Source: Macrolepiota albuminosa (taxonomy: Eukaryota; Basidiomycota; Agaricomycetes; Agaricales; Agaricaceae). Taken from it: 64,000 nucleotides of DNA. Below the pieces are notes generated by a model. The model was not told where the DNA came from and ran no database searches. It saw only the letters and a list, made by a program, of their open reading frames with translations. Shown piece by piece: positions 22,960 to 33,395 of the stretch (the stretch's first letter is position 1; the number at the start of each line of letters is the position of its first letter). The position numbers were made by a program, and so were the translations under genes. Location of the stretch: the NCBI GenBank assembly GCA_027475525.1, contig JAMWFC010000055.1:1997893-2061892 (forward strand). The letters run 5' to 3'.

Positions 22960-23223
22960 ATGACTGATTCTTCTACTGCTAGTCATTTGAGTTCTCCACT
23001 TCATCCTATACTGACAACAGATAAACTCTCCTCTCCTTCTCAAACCATTTCTTCTGGTATCACTAGTGCCCAACCTTTGACCTCTGTCCATTTGAATGCC
23101 ACTTTGCTTCCAAATGCAGGTGTCTCAGAACCTATTTTCAACAACTTTAATTTTGATGGAAGAATCAATTCCCTCTCAAGCCATCTTATTTTTAAACAGA
23201 AAATGAGATACAAGATCTTGTGA
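22960..23223 (+). other. Small unidentified open frame (87 codons)
   Basis: It starts with a real ATG and is rich in Ser, Thr and Pro (SSTASHLSSPLHPILTTDKL). It resembles in composition the linker exons of fungal surface or NLR proteins but has no domain. It is followed by family-B LTR sequence from about 23250, which may have truncated a gene. It could equally be chance. Confidence 0.2.
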
Positions 23224-23249
23224 ACAGTAAAACTCTCTGTTCTCTTCTG

Positions 23250-24190
23250 GGGCCACTGATAAGACTCTATACAGGATCAGCACAAAAATGGTGGGCTGTA
23301 GCAGCATGGCACCAGCTTGGGATACCCTAGCACATGCAATCTGACCATTTTTGGTGATATTTAGTGGCTGCATATGGCAAAAACCAGATCTGATCAATGA
23401 TAGCGCTGACAGCAGACAGAATGAAAATTGACAAATATTATCAGTTATTAATGACAGTGCTTAGCAACAAAATTAATAATCTATTATATCTGATAGACAG
23501 CTTGGCATTTGACCTTGGCATCTGACAGCATCTAGCACCTCAATTTAGTGCCTGACATTGCTTAGCAATTTGGACAGACAGCAGGTTTGATAGACTGATA
23601 GTTTAGTGTTGTGATCTGCTGCCTGGCACCACTTAGCAAGTTGGATAGATGACAGGATTGTGGAACTATTGGAGCTACCTTATGAAAATTTTCCAGTTCA
23701 CTGCACTTTGATGTTATTAGTTACTTGGTGATGGTGAACTCAATGTAGTATAAAAGTACTTACCAACTTGTACATCTAAAACAGAACAGAGCTTCTTGCT
23801 CCTGCTCACTTTAGTCTACCTTATGGTCCAGATTTCATTTGTGGTCAGCAATAGTTGATTAAACTATCTCTACTTTACAGAACCTTCATGCCTTGCACTT
23901 ATGGCAGGCATTAACACAGCTTAAAAGTCACTAAGCTTATTGTGTTCTTGCTTCTTGTCTTGCTGTACTCACCTTACCATTCATTTCACAGGTGTCTTGT
24001 GTCAATTAGCACCTTACTCTTGCTAACTCTATCTCACACCCAATTATCGATGTGTTCTCTGGGACCTGCCCAGAACTCCCTCAATACATTTTAACACACC
24101 CAACACTGACTTCAGAATCAGTAACAGTTTACTATATCCACTATTGATCTAACTTTGGGCATTATCACTGCTCCTGGCATCACTTTTGTG
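23250..24190 (+). repeat. LTR of gypsy family B (decayed copy)
   Basis: It is colinear with the minus strand of 4845-3890. Shared pieces are tctatacaggatca, gatctgatcaatgatagcgctga, agcttggcatttgaccttgg, tgcctgacattgcttagc, agtataaaagtacttac (core promoter), tgttctctgggacctgccc and aactttgggcattatcac. Most CpG sites of the 4-kb copy are TpG or CpA here, a sign of age or methylation-driven decay. Confidence 0.75.
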
Positions 24191-24198
24191 TGAAGTTG

Positions 24199-24370
24199 TT
24201 GCAGGCTGACTCTATGTCAGCAGGCAGGCTGAGATTGTATGACAGGCCTCTCAAGATAGAGGTAGAGATGTTGATGGCTCTATTTATGCTTGATTGATAA
24301 ATAGCATGGAGATGGCTAATCCTATAGAGCAATCTCTAGGAGAAGCTAGAGAGGTTATTATTCTAACAAT
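24199..24370 (+). repeat. Short copia-like LTR remnant
   Basis: A 172-bp stretch starting TGTTGCAGGCTGACTCTATG and ending ggttattattctaaca, with TG..CA ends, a purine-rich aggagaagctagagagg near the end and a gctctatttatgcttg AT box. Short copia LTRs of this look are common in Agaricomycetes (recalled pattern, not searched). No target duplication is seen. Confidence 0.45.
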
Positions 24371-24760
24371 CTATCTCTTCAATATTACAGAGTAGGGCAT
24401 CACAATGGTATGTGTCATACATTGTACAGAAGCTTGCTTTGTGCCATACCATATGTGTCCAGCAGAGTCCACTACACTGTAGTGGAGCAGTCCCCACAGT
24501 GCCATAGAATACAGAGCTGCAGACATGTCATAATGTGCTGTATGACATGGTCCACTGGATTGATAAAAGGCAGGCACACACATGCACATGCAGGCCCAGT
24601 AGATGCCAGTGGACATTAGCAAATGTCAACATGCATGAGCAGCTGCCACTGGGCATCAGCCCATAAGTGAAAACCTCCTCCATTAGCAGATGTCATCATG
24701 AGTAAACCCTCTTTGAGGTTCTCCACTTCTCTCCACTCTCCCCACCAAAACCTCTTGATT
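24371..24760. other. Leader of the 24.8-33 kb gypsy, non-coding
   Basis: No protein-like frame. It contains internal short repeats (atgccagtggacattagc / tgccactgggcatcagc) and precedes the first gag-like frame. It may include this element's 5' LTR end, but no matching 3' copy was found. Confidence 0.3.
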
Positions 24761-26167
24761 TCTGTTGGCATCATGTCAAAAACATGCTTCCATGACTGGC
24801 TCTCTTGATCTGGACCCTCCTTTCCCAGCCGCAGACACAGACCCACCTGTGTCTCAAGCTGTAAAGACACAACCCACATCTGCTTACCAGCCCCCACCAA
24901 AGCAAGATGAAAAAATACCTCGTGATGTCAGTGTGAGCTTTGGAATGCCAGGTGGGCTATCCATATCATGGATGATGTCTATTGTATGGCCTGGTGGTAA
25001 ACCAGGGGAGAGATCCACGGTCTCAGGAGTGTTGCTACCAGTGAGCCAAATGCTTTCATTGATGTACCTGGTATTGCCCAAGAGCTCATCAGCTCAATCC
25101 GAAGGTCAACCAGACCTTACCCAGTACTTGGAGATGGTACAAGGCAGCATGTTTGTGCATAGCACCCCATTCTGGACTGCACCAACTGAATGGCATCTGG
25201 AGTACATGGCAGATACTGCCACTGAACCAGGACCGTCATCGTTGACAACACAGGGACAGAAGCAAGGACCAGCTATAGTGGTCAGTAGGGAGGATGATGA
25301 GGTCGTAAGGTTGGAAAAGATGTCATCAGCGTCTAGAGTCCCGGGGTTGCATGGAAGGGTGGGCAAACAGCCCCAGGTGAGGCATGAAGGCCTCAGGAGA
25401 GCGCTAGACTTAGAGTCTGAGCTGGAGTCCTCAGATGATGAGGAAATATCCAGTTACAGCTGGTATTGGACTGATACCCATTGGTTGCAAAGGAATCAAT
25501 GCAAAAGTGTCTGTAGCTTTACATAGTGAAGCATCTACAGTTACTGGCTGCTAGGAGCCACAATGTACCTCGTGCAAATTTGACTGAATATATTGAACTA
25601 TTTGTGCATATCTTTGAACTTGAAGTGGTGGAATACCTCAAGCGCAAAGCGGCACAGGGGTCAGCAGTCTCAACGGCCACTCCGGCCAACCCAGTTGAGT
25701 GCAAAATGAGTGTACGCCGACAAGCGCCATTGATTGCAAATGCAATGGAATTGCTGAATGTGCCTCATCAGGCCAATGAGTCTCAGCAAGACTATGTTAG
25801 GCGTCAGAACGCTGCAAACCGTCAATGCATTGTCAGCAGAGTGCCTCAACAGGCATTGTCTGAAGTAGAGACTGTGACAACAACTCTGGCAGAGCCAGAG
25901 GCACTACTTGCAGTGCAAGAGGTTAAGACACCTCAAAAGCAAGTCACTATCAAGGAAGAGGTGGACAAAGTCCACATTCTTGAGGAGCAAATGTGACCAT
26001 GATGTGTAGTGCGACTCGTCCACCTAGTGGACAACTGGAATGAACACGTCAATTACCAGAGGATGCGCAACCAGGACTTGCGCAATTATGGGGAGTTGTT
26101 GATTGACAAACAGGGAGTAGCCTTTGAAGGGCGTGAAGGTGTAATGCCTGTCAACAACATGCGGCAA

Positions 26168-27121
26168 TGTAGTACTTGGTGGCAAGTATTACTGTAGTTC
26201 TGGGGCTTATTGGTAACTCAGAAAGTTCCCTCTAATCCACACTGTTGCTTGATGATAAACTTGGTGTATTGGGTGCTTCTCAGAATATCAAATACTCTGG
26301 TGGGCAGTAGAAGGTTCTCAGTCAACTCCAGCCTAAGCAGTTCACTCCCTGGGAACTACCGAGCCTTTGTTTTCCAATAGACTTCCAAGAAGAGGTTCAA
26401 TAAACTCTAGCCTAGGTGATTCACTCCCTGGGAACCACTGAGCCTTTGCCTATCAAATGCCTGTCTATTCTCTACTCTACTTGGACTATTTATACTAATT
26501 TTCCAGTGCACAGACCACCAGATCACATGACTTTTTGCTCTTGACCTCCCAGCATTCCTGACCTAATTTGTTGTTTCATTTTCCATTTTGGTGATGCATG
26601 TTTCAGTGCCACCATTCCATTCATCTCTTCCTTCCTCCATTCAATGCATGTTTCAGTGCTACCATTCCATTCATCTCTTCCTTCCTCCATTCAATGCATG
26701 TTTCAGTGCCACCATTCCATTCATCCCTCCCTTCCTCCATTCAATGCATGTGCCACCATTCTATTCATCTCTTTTGACATCCCTCCATGCTTCTTTCCCT
26801 TTCCCCTTTCAGTCATATCAAATTGGGCATTGTCAGATCAGATCTTGATCTAGATCATCACAATTTGATCCCCTTTTGTCACCTCTGCCAGCTCCCATGC
26901 TTCCCCTCCCCATAACAGTGGTTGGACTATTGTTGAGTTGATAGCTTGAGCTGGTCCCTGCCCTTTGTTCTGTACTGTCTGTGTATTTATTGGGGTGTTT
27001 TTGGAGATATAATTTGTTGAGACTGCTACCAGGAGGCTTACAGTTTTCAGCCCATAATTAAATGTTTATTTTGACTTCTGGTGCATGTTGTGTCCCTGAC
27101 TGCTGGTACAGCATCGTATCA
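26168..27121 (-). mobile_element. Solo LTR, family C (copy 3, reverse)
   Basis: Reverse orientation: plus strand begins TGTAGTACTTGG and ends CGTATCA, with 4-bp target duplication GCAA at 26164-26167 and 27122-27125. It lies inside the gypsy gag. It carries an internal 50-bp minisatellite (26590-26760) also present in copy 4 at 38570-38690, so these two copies form a subfamily. Confidence 0.92.
26594..26765. repeat. 50-bp minisatellite inside solo LTR
   Basis: Three to four units of about 50 bp, each containing catgtttcagtgccacc and attccattcatctcttcc, are arranged in tandem. The same array occurs, reverse-complemented, at 38570-38690. Units differ by a few bases, unlike the perfect 77-bp duplications. 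Confidence 0.8.
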
Positions 27122-28850
27122 GCAACAATTTGTGGCTCAAACTGCTGAACCGGACAGAGATCCAGAGGGTAGTGATAATAGTAGTGATCACTACAGGAGG
27201 AGGGAGCCAAATTGTTGCAATAACAATGGTAGGGATTGTGATCATAGACAGAATAATTGAGACAATAATAATTGTCGTAATAGTGGCAGGCAGGCTGGTG
27301 GATTACCAGCGAAGCAGGAAGTAAGGCAACAGCCTACCCTACGGCCAGAAAGACCAGCCAATAAACACCTGTTTCACAGTCCCCAGGCTTTTTTGATGCC
27401 CGCATCCCATGATTTGTGTGAAACTACACCTGGAATGAATGAGGCAGTTAGGATTCATATGGATCATATGCATGACCATCTCACTTGTCTGGTAGATGAC
27501 TCTCTTGGAGTCAGGTTTAAGTTCCCTGCTGGGGTAAGTCCCCGCAAATCTGATGGTAAGCACATACGTGCATATGCTAGAGGGCATAGGTTCTCCCAGC
27601 TGGAGGACTGGGCCATGGACATCTGTTACCACCTGGGAGCCTGCTGCTATGGCGGAGACAACATGGACCAGGAGAGAATATTTGTGCTACATGAATTTAT
27701 GGAGAGAGAGGCCTAGAATTGGTTCCGCTGCCATGTCCTTTACATTAATCATGACAAATCACATTGTACATTTAAAGAGGTCCTGATAAGACTGATAGGA
27801 CTGTACAATTGTTTTGTCAATGCTGTGACAATGCAGGAAGCATGGGATGTCTTTAGAAAGGCAGTGTATGATGCTAAGACTGGCATCCAGACATTTTATG
27901 ATGACCTGGTAGGTTATGCACAGAATATGGCCATCTATCCAGACAAATACACCATTTGCAAGACATTTCTGGATGGAATACCTGCAGAGATGAGGAGAGT
28001 GTTGATACGCAATGACAATCTGTCTCCGGAGGTCAATACCGTGACTGAATTCTTGGCGTATGCCATTTGTTATGAGCAGTCAACACAGACTGCGAATCAT
28101 TATGAACAGCATAGCTCACACTGAGGACCTATGAACCATCAGGCAGTGAAGGTGGGAACCTTCCTGGCCAAACAGTCAGAAATGGAGAACAATTGCAATC
28201 TGCAATTTGTCATCTGCAAGACAATTTCTGGAGGCCAATGGCCTCAATCAAAGCCTGCTGGATATTTGCCAGCAAAAGATAGCCGACCCTTTTTGAGTCA
28301 AAACCAAGTAGCAGCTAGAGGGGGTGTAGCACCTGTAACATGTATGGCAAGCAAACCCACTGGGGCTCCTGGAACAGCCCAGAGAAGGCCTGCCAGGGAC
28401 CCTTCAGTGTGCTACAACTGTGGTAGGGTCGGGCATTTTTCTAAGGAATATCCTGCCCCACCCAAGGCACACATCTGGGCAGCCAATATGGTGGTCGCTC
28501 CTAGCAAGGTTATCAGTGATGACAAGGATGACAGGGTTGTCAACGAGGTGGAGGAAGAGCTGCAATTAGAGGCTGAGGGCTCAGAAGTAGATGACACTGA
28601 AAGCATCCAGATTGAGGGCGATGAATACATTGCAGTGGACATGTATGACAGCAACTATTACACTCATGATGACAAGGAGGAACACCTGTTTGCACTGACT
28701 GAGTGCCATGGAAATCAACACGTCCGAATAAGACGTGTAACCCTGCAGAAGGCAACTAATAAGTTGCAGTGGCCATGTTATACTTCTGAGGAGAAGGAGT
28801 GCTTGGTCACCTACGTTGTTGTCAATGGACATCCAGCATGGACGTTGTAG

Positions 28851-29562
28851 GACTCAAAGAGTACCACTATGGGCATTACACCCCAGTTTGCTCATGTCAA
28901 TGCAATTTGCATTCATGAGCTGGAAAAGCCGTTGATGCTCCAGTTAGAGACCATAGAAAGTCGTGCCATGGTGCAGTTTGGCGCTGTAGTAAGGATAAAG
29001 ACATCAAGGATGTCGACCAAAGAGTATGCGGACATAGCAAATTTTGATTGCTACAACATGATCATCGGTACCCCATTTATGTGTAAAAACAAGGTGTCCT
29101 TGGACTTTGTGAACAACATGGTCATTGTGAATGGTATGTATGCCTTTGAAGGCAGAGAAAGTCATGTTAAACAACACAAATGGTCATCTGAGGCACCATT
29201 GCGCAACTAAAAAATGGCATGATGAATGCAACTGACTAGATGGTCGCAAGAGAGCAACTGTACAGGAGGTGGAGGATGATCAAGTCCCACTGAAAGGCTT
29301 GCTGGCAGACTCGCCAGCTATACCAATGTCTGAAGAAGAGTTTCAAGGAACTCTGAAGAAGGGGAAGCACCCAGAAGTGGTTGGGTATACAAATGGAAAG
29401 CCTAAGCAGGCTATACAGCATGAGAAGGAGTGTGGTAAATGCGTGGTGGAGTCACTAGAATGTCAGCTGACTAGCTCTCAAGTAAAGGTTGAGGATCTCA
29501 TCAAGGATGAGGTAAATAGTACAATGGGAACTGTGGGAAGCACAAAGTCGCTAAGAGATTGA
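28851..29562 (+). pseudogene. Gypsy retropepsin-like protease, decayed
   Basis: After LVTYVVVNGHPAWTL and a stop comes DSKSTTMG, the altered catalytic DSGST triad. It is followed by ITPQFAHVNAI and, about 60 residues on, YNMIIGTPFMCKNKVSLDF, the usual IIGTPFL motif of these proteases. The glycine after DS is Lys, so it would be inactive. The segment 29269-29562 is an acidic linker before RT. Confidence 0.65.
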
Positions 29563-29899
29563 CCAGTGCCTCGGCCAGAAGTGCAATGAGTGTATGACCT
29601 ACAAATGCCACGAGAGTAGAACAAGTTGGTAGCGTCAATGGTGATACATACTATGGAAAGGGTGCAGTTGATCCAGATGGGAGAAGTATACTGTCACGCA
29701 CAAGAGGATGAAATTTCTAAAACATCGGATATCGTATTTGATGGAGTATCACTGAAAGCAAGAAGCATGCGACCATTGTCAAATACAATAAGAGGGATGA
29801 GAAGGCAACCAGTCATAAGGTTGAATCTGGGAGATCTCACAGAAGACCAATCAGCTGCATGTAGCACATGTACTGAAAGGAAAATGTAAGGCTGTGAGC

Positions 29900-30676
29900 C
29901 TTACAGAGGAGGATATTCCTTGATTGCACCAGCAATGGCAACATGAGTTTGCTGACATTGTCAATGGGACAAAGGAAGAACTTCCTCCATGGCAGGAGGT
30001 TAATCATGAAATGAACCTCATTGATGATAATAAGCAGTACAAGTACCATTTGCCTCGCTGCCCACAAGCACTACAGGATCAGCTTCATGAAAAGACAAAC
30101 AGATACATAAACACAAAGTGGTGGGAACCACAACCAGCAGTGCAAGCTGCACCTTTACTGTGTATTCCCAAGAAGGATGGGATATTACAAACTGCATTGG
30201 ATGCACGACAGCACAATAATAATACAGTCAAGGACATAACACCTCTTCCAGATCAGGAAGTCATATGCAAAGCAAAATATAGGTCGAAAATTGACCTAAC
30301 AGACACATATAAACAGATTTGTATATGCAAAGAGGATATACTGAAGACGCTGTTTTTATCCTTGATGGGGACATTTGTAAGCAATATCATGCAGATTGGT
30401 GATTGTAATGCACCAGCGACATTCCAGAGGTTAATGACCTCAATTTTCTGAGATGTAATTGGGAAGTTTATGCATGTCTATTTAGATGATATATTCATCT
30501 TTTCTGATTCCCTCGAGGAGCATGAGCAGCACCTACAAGTCATATTTGAACGACTATGTAAGACTAGCCTCTACCTCAAATGGAAGAAGTGCAAGTTGTA
30601 CACACCTAGTATAGACTGTCTTGGTCATGCCATTGATGAGAAGAGTATTCACCTGGACACAGATAAACTCAATTGA
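29900..30676 (+). pseudogene. Gypsy reverse transcriptase, decayed
   Basis: Frame 29924-30451 reads FIPKKDG-like CIPKKDGILQTALDARQ, then SKIDLTDTYKQI and NAPATFQRLM (the GNAPATFQ block). After one stop (TGA at 30449) follows MHVYLDDIFIFSDSLEEHE with the active site YLDD, and CLGHAIDEKSIHLD. All parts lie in one frame (position modulo 3 = 2). The stops are TGA in an Arg (CGA) context. Confidence 0.85.
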
Positions 30677-31470
30677 ATTTGAAAGTGGTGTACTCCACGC
30701 ACATATAATAATATCTAGCAATTTGTTGGGCTAGTAAATTATATTGGTAACTTCTTGCCAGATATCACAGCATATACTGGGCCATTGATGGCCATGACCC
30801 AGAATGGGTCCCCATTTCACTGGAGACCACTGCATCAGCAGTGTTTCGAGATGATTAAGTGCATTTGCACAGAGATGCCAGTAATCTGGCCAATTGATCC
30901 ACGCATTGACAAGCTCATCTGGCTTATATGCAACACATCAAAGACTGGAGTTGGGGCCATGTTTGGCCAAGGTAAAACATGGCAAACTTGCCAACCAGTG
31001 GAATTTATGTCCTGCAAGTTCACTACTGCACAGCAGAACTATGCTGTACACGAGTTAGAAACACTCACTATCCTGGAAGCCCTCCTCAAGTGGGAGGATA
31101 AGCTGATGAGATATAACATCCATATCATTACGGATCACAAAGCACTTGAGTTTTTCAAGACTCAAGTGCACCTCTCACCACGACAACGTTGCTGGATTGA
31201 CTACATGTTGCAATACCAGTTTGACATCACCTAAGTAAAAGATGAATTGAACAGAGTGATGGATTGCTTGTCTTGATATTTCAACAGCAATACTCGAGAT
31301 GATGTCCATGACATGTATAATTATGTCCAGGCAGACAGATGCATTGACCTGGAGGGTGGAGACTTGCCCCTGCATAGGTTCCATGAAATCAAGGAACATA
31401 CAGTTGAGTTACGTGCCATGCAAGCACAGGAATCACATTGCAGTAAGTGACTGTAAGAACAGCAAGAAGC
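30677..31470 (+). pseudogene. Gypsy RNase H, decayed
   Basis: The frame continues from RT with IQQFVGLVNYIGNFLPDI-like sequence and PFHWRPLHQQCFEMIK, then LIWLICNTSKTGVGAMFGQG, where relatives have CDAS; the catalytic Asp is Asn here. WEDKLMRYNIHIITDHKALEF carries the later TDH motif, and FFKTQVHLSPRQRCWIDYM the end of the domain. Stops at 31232 and 31274 interrupt it. Confidence 0.8.
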
Positions 31471-31489
31471 TTGCAATATTGAGGCTGAG

Positions 31490-32773
31490 GTGTCGGTGGG
31501 CTATGAGGCTGTTCAGCCAAGCACAGAGACAAGGCATGAAGGGCTTCCTAGTGGTACTGAGGTGACTCTCCAGCAGGCACTGGATTTACAGAACCATAAG
31601 CCTGCACTGGCTGACCTAGGCAATGCACAATTTTGCACACATATCCAGCAAGGATACAAGGATGACAATCTCTTCTTGGAGATTCTGAACAATATCCATA
31701 TGCATCCACACTTCAAGGTGGAGCAGCAGCTCATCTATCTTACCAGATCCACTGAGTCCAAAGTCATCTGCATTCCCTGGAAGAGGTCTTCAATCATGGC
31801 TATCCTGGATCAGGCCCACAGAGTAGTGGGCCACTTCAAAACTCAGAAAATGCTGGACTATGTGCGATGCTGGTACTGGTGGCCACAAATGGCCAAAGAA
31901 ACGAGTCAATTCTGCTCAACGTGCAAGATATGTCAACAGTCAAAAGTATTGACATTGAAGCCACCGAAAAAGCTTTATTTGCTTCCTATACTGGTCAAGC
32001 CCTGGAACTCAATTGAGAAAGACTTTATAGGTCCGTTCCTGAAGTCAAAGGGTTTTAACTACCTCTGGGTAGTGATCTGCAGAATGACCAGTATGGTCCA
32101 TCTCATTCTGCTGAAGACCACCATGACAGCTTCGGACTTGTCTTGGATTTATCTCAAGGAAATAGTACGCCTTCATGGATTGCCAAGTTCAATTGTAAGC
32201 AATCAAGATGCTAAGTTCACTTCCAAATGGTGGAAGGAGCTGCACAAGCTGCTCAGAGCAAAGTTACTCATGTCAATGTTGTTTCATCCACAAATGGATG
32301 GCCAGAAAGAACAGGCAAATAAAAATGTCATGCAGATACTGCATGTGTTTGTATGTCCTGATCAGAAGGACTGGGTGGAAAGATGTCCACTCATCGAATT
32401 TGCAATAAATGTGAGCATATCTGAAACCATGGGGTATTCACCCTTTGAACTCAATAATGGCTATATGCCATCTATGATTTATGAACTTCACACCAACAAA
32501 GCTATTCATGTTGGAGTGAAGCAGTTTGCATGCAATGTGCTACAAAACTTAGTGGAGGCCCATGATGCAATTATAGAATTGCATGTATGGCAGACAAAAC
32601 ATGTGAATAATCACAGATGTGATGAGCTGGACATTAAGAAAGGAAGCCTAGTGTATCTCTCAACAAAGAACTTGAACTTGCCAAAAGGAAGAGTGAGTAA
32701 GCTGTATCCAAAGTGGATTGGACCATATAGGGTCCTTGAGGCCAAGCTGAGCACATCTAACTATGTGCTGTAA
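31490..32773 (+). pseudogene. Gypsy integrase, decayed
   Basis: A 427-codon frame. The zinc-binding HHCC domain is visible as HRVVGHFKTQKML...CSTCKICQQSK. The core starts KDFIGPFLKSKGFNYLW (first Asp), then SNQDAKFTSKWW, where relatives have SDRD, and PQMDGQKEQANKNV with the Glu of the DDE triad. Further on GYSPFELNNGYMPSM and KGSLVYLSTKNLNL (GPY/F region, KWIGPYRVLEAK). The D-to-N change at the second catalytic position makes activity unlikely. It ends with a stop at 32771. Confidence 0.88.
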
Positions 32774-32782
32774 CTGCCCCAT

Positions 32783-33100
32783 GTGCTGCAGGCACGCAGA
32801 ATAGTCCCTAAGTTCCATGTGTTGTTGTTGCAACCATACTTAGCCAATAATGATGCGCTCTTCCCTAATTGCGTGACCCCAGAGCTTTATAACTTTGGAA
32901 CTGGTGATGACCAGGAATGGTTTGTAGATGACCTCATAGATTATAAGTGGATAGGGGGAAACCTCGAATTCAAAGTAAGGTGGAGCTTAGGTGATACTAT
33001 CTGGAAACCGCTAGTGAACTGCAAAGATCTGGCAGCAATGGACAGGTATCTAGAGCTGCAGGGTGTAAAACACCCTCAACAGCTAGCAAAACGCACATAA
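32783..33100 (+). pseudogene. Chromodomain-like tail of gypsy integrase
   Basis: In frame with the integrase after one stop. It starts ARRIVPKFHVLLLQPY, the usual linker, and contains WFVDDLIDYKWIGGNLEFKVRW, DTIWKPLVNC and LAAMDRYLEL, matching the order of a chromodomain of the chromovirus type. Such domains can target integration to marked chromatin. This copy is part of a broken pol. Confidence 0.7.
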
Positions 33101-33395
33101 CACGTGTGTGGTGGTGGAATGTGGATGAAGTCCACTTTGATAGCCGGTGACTAACTAGGTGGCTACTAATTGTGGCTGTTTATATGACTATGATCACCGG
33201 TGAAAGACTGGGTGGTGGGTATTTGTAGTTGTTTACACTACTGGCAGAGTTAGGAGATTTTTTTTTCTGTTTTCTTTCCTAAGTTCCAGTATACATAGCT
33301 GACGTGTTGCTTAAAATGGCCTATTGGGGGCCGCAAAAAAGTGATCAGAGCCTGCAAGGCTCTAGTAGAGGGGGGAGACCCCCAAATATACAACA
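33101..33395. other. Gypsy 3' non-coding region with PPT-like tract
   Basis: No coding potential. A purine tract gtagaggggggagac at 33365-33380 could be a polypurine tract, but no LTR start follows it clearly. Instead the frame at 33396 begins. Confidence 0.3.

Larger units (their letters stand above)
24765..28850 (+). pseudogene. Chromodomain-type gypsy Gag, interrupted
   Basis: Gag-like coding in several frames, interrupted at 26168-27121 by a family-C LTR. After its removal the frame runs from NNMRQ directly into QFVAQTAEPDRDP. Landmarks are an acidic stretch (LESELESSDDEE, 25410-25440), a basic/Asn-rich linker, the capsid-like region 27420-28120 (SFDDLVGYAQNM-like, FLDGIPAEMRRVLI) and a zinc knuckle at about 28410 (CYNCGRVGHFSKEYPA, with the last Cys replaced by Tyr). 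Stops at 27714 and 28122 and frame changes show decay. Confidence 0.7.

Noticed and set aside
26594..26765. Small plus-strand proteins in the 50-bp minisatellite
   Set aside because: The repeats belong to a solo LTR and recur in reverse at 38570; no evidence of coding.
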